From assembly GCF_022829405.1 (NCBI RefSeq), contig NZ_JAKSXW010000050.1, forward strand, positions 1 through 50,354: a stretch of 50,354 nt of DNA, given 5' to 3'. The position numbers and the translations under genes are program-made. This DNA is from Methylobacterium sp. J-076 (GTDB lineage Bacteria; Pseudomonadota; Alphaproteobacteria; Rhizobiales; Beijerinckiaceae). Positions 46,772 to 50,354 of the stretch are shown here, one piece after another; position 1 is the stretch's first letter, and each line of letters starts with the position of its first letter. Below the pieces are notes generated by a model. That model was not told the origin of the DNA and did not search any database. It worked only from the letters and a program-made list of their open reading frames with translations.

Positions 46772-49696
46772 TCACCGCTCGATCCCGGGCTCGCGACCGC
46801 GTTCCGGATCGGGGCGACCGAGATGGCGCGCGAGCTGCGCCACTAGGCGTCGAACCGCCGGGGCCGGCGCGCGGCCGAGCCGGCGCCCAAAGGCGTCGAT
46901 CAGGCGAAAGGCCGGCACGATCATATGGCCGACCCCGAGCCACGCTGCCGCCTCGCGCAGCGCCCGGGCCGCGCGTACCGCCCGGCCGACGTCGATCCCC
47001 GGGGCGACACGCTCGGGCAGCCCGAGCACCCCGTCGCGCACGAACGCCACCCGGTCGGCGGCGTAGTCGACCACGTTGGCCTTCTCGCGGTAGCCACGCG
47101 CTTCCCGGAACAGTCGCTCCAGGACCATCGTGTCGTTGGCCGGCATGCGTGGATCCGCTTGGCGTTGCCGACACAGGGCGTCGAGCCGGTCACGCTCGAC
47201 CACCACCCGCGCCGCGTGCCGGTGCCGGGTCAGGCCGACATAGACCTCGCGCGCGTCGGTGCCGGCCCCGAGGTACACCACCGCCGCGGAACAGGTCCGG
47301 CCCTGCGCCGCGTAAGATGTGCCGGCGTAGGCGTGGACGACCTTGGGATGGGCCGGCCGACGGCCGAACCGGGGGACGCGCCGGAGCTCGTCCCACGCCG
47401 CCTCGATCACCCGCCCGTCCTCCAGCGCCAGATGCAGGCGCGCACCGCCATCCGAGTCCGTGACCAGCGCCTCGATCCGGGCGCGGGTACCGTTGCGCAG
47501 GCCGAGGTGCGGCAGGCTCTCGCCGAACCGGAGAGTATCGCCGAGCGCGAGCGCGAGTGGCACTAGCCGATCCTCGCGGTCGCGCGCCGGCGGAGCGATC
47601 AGGTCCGGCCCGAGCCGGCCCTCGGCCCGCAGCGCAGCCCGCGCCCGGGCGTTCAGCGTCGCCGCGTCGGCGTTGCGCCGGGTGACGATCAGCACGTCGT
47701 CGCCGTAGCTCACGCGCTGCTCGGTCCAAGTCGCGATCACGCGCGCCTGCGCCGCCTCGGCCCCCGCGACCAGCTCGACCTGTCCCTCCGCCGCGTAGGC
47801 GCGCAGACCTGCCTCGGCATCGCCGCGCGCCATCACCACCGAGGCGGCGCGCTGCCACGCCACCGTCTGACGGCGGACCTCGCCGAGCACCGCGGAGCGC
47901 CCAACCACCTCGGCCACCGCCCGCAGCGCACTCGCGCCCCCGACCGAGGCGAGTTGCCGTCGATCGCCGATCAGCACGACCTTCGCACCGGCCGCCTGCG
48001 CCGCGCTCAGCACCGCCTCCAGGTCGCGGCTCGACACCATGCCGGCCTCGTCGACCAGGACCAGGGTGTCGCGGTCGAGCGCCGCGGGGTTGGTTTGGGA
48101 CTCGGCATCCGAGCGGGTCGCCCGGGCGCGGTCGTGGCGCCAGCGGGCGATCGCCTGTGTGGGGATCCCGGTCGAGCGTCCGAGTTCGTCGGCCGCGACC
48201 CAGGAGGGCGCCAGGCCGATCACGCGCATCCCGGAGTCGTGCGCGGCCGCGACCAGGACCGCGGCCGTCGTCGTTTTCCCGGTGCCCGCACCGGCCTGGA
48301 GCAGCGATACCCCATCCGGGCCGGCGGCATGGCGCACGGCTTCGGCCTGTTCCGCGCTGAGGCGGCCGTCCCGGGCCAGAGCCGTCGTCACCGCCTCGGG
48401 GGCGATCCAGCGCCGGTCCAACGGGCGATCGGCGGCGCGCAGCATCGCTGCCTCGCAGGTTGCGATGCCCGGGCTGGTCCAGCACGCGCTCGCCCCCGGC
48501 ACCATCTCGGCGGCCGCCAGCGGCAGCAGCGTGCCGTCCCGCTCCAAGTCGGCGAGTTCCGCCTCCACCACCTCGACCCCGAGCCCCTGCACCCCCGCGA
48601 GTTCCAGGGCGCGCTGGAGCAGATCCTTGCGCGTCACGACGCTCTCGTGCCGGAACAGGGCCGAGGCGGCGCGCGCGACCGGGCCGTCGCCGGGGATCTC
48701 GGGCGGGTCGAACGGGGGTTCGCGTTCCGCATCGCGCGCGGCCGCGCGCGTGTCCTCGGGATGGCGCGCGGCGTCCCACGGATCGAGCGCGCAGGCGGCG
48801 AGTTCTTCGCGCCAGCGCGCCTCCAGCTCCGCACCGGTCGGCAGCTCGTGCTTGCCCCGGCGGGTGGCGAGCGCGGCGACCTCGCGCTGGGCGGATGTGG
48901 CCCCGGCGCCGGCATAGTCGAGGATCTGCTCCGAGCGCTTGGAGAAGGCCGCCAGCAGCGCCTCAGGCGGCCCGGCGACCTCCCATTGCCCGCGCCCGGC
49001 CTCGCGGTAGCGCAGGCCGAACCGCTCCCGCAGGTTCTCCGCCAGGGCGGCACGATAGGCGGCACCGACGGCGATCTGGTAGGCGTAGAGTTGCTCGACC
49101 TCGATGGTCAGGTGCGTCTGAGATTTGTATCGACCGGATCCGGAATGTTTCGGCGCACCGGCAACATTGATAAATACACAATGCGTATGAATGTTTGGAT
49201 CACCTTCACGCGTCGTGTAATGATCGAAGCGGCCGACGATCAGATCGCTCGGCCGGTGTCGTTCGACGCCCCCCGCACCGGTCCGGACGGTGACCAATAC
49301 CTCCGCCGCGACAAAGGTGAGCGCCCGCTCGACCGCGGCGCGGTGCGCCGCCTCGATCGCGGCGCGCTGCTCGGGCGTGCCCGCCATCCACAGCACGGAA
49401 ACGGATTTCCCGGGGGTTAGGGTGAGGTCCTGACCGGCCCAGTGGCCCGGGCCAGCGCCACGCACTAGCGGCTTGCCGGTGCCGGGATGATATCCGGCAC
49501 ACAGGTCGCGGAACGAGCTGGCGGCGATCGGCGCGCCGTGGCGCACGACCGTCCCACCAGAACTCCACCACATGCCATCGCCATCCTTGGCATAATAGTC
49601 GTCGCGTCGGTCCGGGCGCGCCTCACGCTGGCCGTCGTTGGTGTAATACAGCCCGGCCGCCGAGCCGGCCCCGAGCCGGTGCAGCGAGGCGGTCAC
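46772..49696 (-). CDS. MobF/TrwC-type conjugative relaxase-helicase
   Basis: 974 residues from a GTG (49696) overlapping the accessory gene stop as GTGA. N-terminal relaxase: tyrosines 17-18 and 34-35 (GLYYTNDGQ, RDDYYAKDG) are candidates for the two nicking tyrosines; the metal-binding histidines are in FDHYTTREGDPNIHTHCVFINVAG. The C-terminal RecD2-like helicase has Walker A LLQAGAGTGKTTTAAVLVA and Walker B DTLVLVDEAGMVSSRDLEAV, then GDRRQLASVG and the VHAYAGTSYAAQGRTCSAAVV motif. Known role: nicks oriT, stays on the 5' end, unwinds and leads transfer. It is shorter than TrwC-TraI types and all core motifs are intact. Confidence 0.95.
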   Translation of the reverse strand: MTASLHRLGAGSAAGLYYTNDGQREARPDRRDDYYAKDGDGMWWSSGGTVVRHGAPIAASSFRDLCAGYHPGTGKPLVRGAGPGHWAGQDLTLTPGKSVSVLWMAGTPEQRAAIEAAHRAAVERALTFVAAEVLVTVRTGAGGVERHRPSDLIVGRFDHYTTREGDPNIHTHCVFINVAGAPKHSGSGRYKSQTHLTIEVEQLYAYQIAVGAAYRAALAENLRERFGLRYREAGRGQWEVAGPPEALLAAFSKRSEQILDYAGAGATSAQREVAALATRRGKHELPTGAELEARWREELAACALDPWDAARHPEDTRAAARDAEREPPFDPPEIPGDGPVARAASALFRHESVVTRKDLLQRALELAGVQGLGVEVVEAELADLERDGTLLPLAAAEMVPGASACWTSPGIATCEAAMLRAADRPLDRRWIAPEAVTTALARDGRLSAEQAEAVRHAAGPDGVSLLQAGAGTGKTTTAAVLVAAAHDSGMRVIGLAPSWVAADELGRSTGIPTQAIARWRHDRARATRSDAESQTNPAALDRDTLVLVDEAGMVSSRDLEAVLSAAQAAGAKVVLIGDRRQLASVGGASALRAVAEVVGRSAVLGEVRRQTVAWQRAASVVMARGDAEAGLRAYAAEGQVELVAGAEAAQARVIATWTEQRVSYGDDVLIVTRRNADAATLNARARAALRAEGRLGPDLIAPPARDREDRLVPLALALGDTLRFGESLPHLGLRNGTRARIEALVTDSDGGARLHLALEDGRVIEAAWDELRRVPRFGRRPAHPKVVHAYAGTSYAAQGRTCSAAVVYLGAGTDAREVYVGLTRHRHAARVVVERDRLDALCRQRQADPRMPANDTMVLERLFREARGYREKANVVDYAADRVAFVRDGVLGLPERVAPGIDVGRAVRAARALREAAAWLGVGHMIVPAFRLIDAFGRRLGRAPAPAVRRLVAQLARHLGRPDPERGREPGIER

Positions 49697-49989
49697 GCCG
49701 CCGGGGCCCCGGTACCGTCTTTGGCTCGAAAACGACAGACCTTGGTGAGGTCGATGGCGCCGGAGGGCGCACCGAGTTCGCCCACGGCCTGGGCCATATC
49801 GAGCAGGGCGGCGTCGATCCGTTCGGCGCGCTCGATCAGAACGCGGTGGCGGATCGCCACCTCCAGGCGTTGGGCCACGCACTCGGCCGCGAGGCTTTCG
49901 CTGGACCAGCCATGCTCGGCCGCGGCGGCAGTCAGGCGGGAGGCGAGGGGGGCCGCCAGGATAATGGTGAAGGAGACCTCGTCGGCCAT
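49693..49989 (-). CDS. Relaxosome accessory protein (TrwA-like, small DNA-binding)
   Basis: 98 residues directly upstream of the relaxase (four-base overlap), its ATG 115 bp from the nic-like site. EVSFTIILAAPLASRLTAAAAEHGWSSESLAAECVAQRLEVAIRHR looks like a ribbon-helix-helix: a beta strand then two helices. The rest is a helical linker with an acidic/basic tail. Known TrwA/TraY/MobC proteins of this size bind oriT and stimulate nicking. Similarity is structural only. It shares the leftward promoter with the relaxase. Confidence 0.75.
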   Translation of the reverse strand: MADEVSFTIILAAPLASRLTAAAAEHGWSSESLAAECVAQRLEVAIRHRVLIERAERIDAALLDMAQAVGELGAPSGAIDLTKVCRFRAKDGTGAPAA

Positions 49990-50056
49990 TGGCGCACCTG
50001 ATAGGGGTGGTTCGGGCTGGGCAGCCTGACACCCTCGGGCTCGATCGGCGAGGCTT

Positions 50057-50109
50057 GTGAACCCGCTCGGTTAACGCCGGGTCACTTCAGTGCGTGTGGT
50101 GTGATAGCC
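50057..50109 (+). other. oriT candidate: inverted repeat plus MobF-type nic site
   Basis: An inverted repeat GTGAACCCG (50057-50065)/CGGGTCAC (50078-50085) precedes GTGCGTGTGGTGTGATAGCC (50090-50109). From memory, R388 nic is GTGCGTATTGTCT followed by ATAGCC, and F nic has GCGTGGGGTGTGG. The left half here is F-like, and the ATAGCC right half is R388-like. Position is right: just ahead of the leftward relaxase operon and before the rightward stb-like operon. Cleavage would fall near 50103/50104. Confidence 0.65.
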
Positions 50110-50116
50110 TTCTCCT

Positions 50117-50208
50117 TGCCGTACACGTTACCGTACCGTTACCGTATGGTTGCCGTTTGCAGCCGTAGTCTGCCGTCCTCGGCCGGATCCTAACGTGAGC
50201 TTGCCGTC
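50117..50208 (+). repeat. Helically phased direct-repeat array, candidate StbA site
   Basis: CCGT tetramers occur at 50119, 50131, 50142, 50153, 50163, 50173 and 50204, all in one orientation. The steps are 12, 11, 11, 10, 10 and 31 bp, so one face of the helix. The best copies are GTTACCGTACC, GTTACCGTATG, GTTGCCGTTTG (50127-50159), an 11-bp tandem repeat. R388 stbDRs, direct repeats of similar spacing bound by StbA, lie at the same place. The array starts about 10 bp after the nic-like site and ends about 65 bp before the stbA-like start (circular distance). Confidence 0.72.
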
Positions 50209-50213
50209 GCCCT

Positions 50214-50354
50214 CGGCATTCGAGCGATCGGCTGCACGCCCTGGCAATCCCCGCTCTGCTAGGGCATTGCCATGGCCCAGCGCCCCCGCCTCGACCTACG
50301 CCGCCTCGCCCGGGACGCCGCCGCGACCCCCGGCAGCCGCCGCACCGCCGGTGC
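50214..50354. repeat. Terminal direct repeat (circularisation overlap), right copy
   Basis: Repeats positions 1-141. It includes a second copy of the stbA-like start at 50272, whose coding sequence simply runs off the end. Removing one copy gives a circle of 50,213 bp. Confidence 0.9.

Noticed and set aside
50119..50207. CRISPR array or replication iterons
   Set aside because: Units are about 11 bp with no spacers of CRISPR length and no cas genes; the array is next to oriT and an stb-like operon rather than a rep gene, though an iteron role cannot be fully excluded.
1..50354. tRNA or rRNA genes
   Set aside because: No cloverleaf or rRNA-like stretch was noticed on either strand.

Overview
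The window is most simply a complete circular plasmid of 50,213 bp. Its last 141 bases (50214-50354) repeat its first 141 bases exactly by eye, so the two ends join. Coding density, GC-rich codon use and protein types (MobF relaxase, SorAB, B-type oxidase, DUF442-SQR fusion) point to an alphaproteobacterium, plausibly a Methylobacterium-like member of the Hyphomicrobiales. That host is an inference from gene style, not a database result. I saw no rRNA, tRNA or CRISPR.

Backbone (about 43.1-50.2 kb, joining 0-3.7 kb across the end). A serine resolvase, a ribbon-helix-helix protein with a ParA, a winged-helix protein that is the best (unproven) replication candidate, a MobF/TrwC-type relaxase-helicase with a small accessory protein, an oriT-like region, a three-gene stbABC-like operon and a VirD4/TrwB coupling protein. 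The order relaxase / accessory protein / nic-like site / helically phased repeats / stbA-B-C-like genes resembles the R388 transfer-maintenance region. No mating-pair (T4SS channel) genes are present, so the plasmid looks mobilizable rather than self-transmissible.

Left accessory region (3.7-11.8 kb). Two unknown genes, an AT-rich gap, a resolvase, an AbrB/VapC-type toxin-antitoxin pair, a very large ABC-type protein whose ATPase motifs are all degenerate, a RegA/ActR-like response regulator, and the dead N-terminus of a YeiH transporter.

Sulfur and respiration island (11.8-32.6 kb). A LysR regulator, sulfite dehydrogenase SorAB, TauE/SafE and YeeE/YedE transporters, an ArsR repressor without cysteines, persulfide dioxygenase, peroxiredoxin and, divergently, a DUF442-SQR fusion. 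A long leftward operon then encodes a CuA B-type heme-copper oxidase with Sco and CtaG assembly factors, a TsdA-like thiosulfate dehydrogenase, a c4-like cytochrome, a solute-binding protein and a Tat-exported DsrE-like protein. Read together, sulfide can go to persulfide (SQR), to sulfite (dioxygenase) and to sulfate (SorAB), and thiosulfate to tetrathionate (TsdA). Electrons can pass through c-type cytochromes to an oxidase on the same plasmid. A DsbA gene, a dead dsbB and an intact YeiH close the island.

Right accessory region (32.9-43.1 kb). Nested insertion sequences (IS3-type split by IS110), a UDG-like gene trimmed by the IS, an ArsR-rhodanese fusion, a short mer-type operon (merR, merT, GDCCVxC protein), a recombinase/HNH pair with a res-like site, TspO, and an ImmA/IrrE-PIN toxin-antitoxin module.
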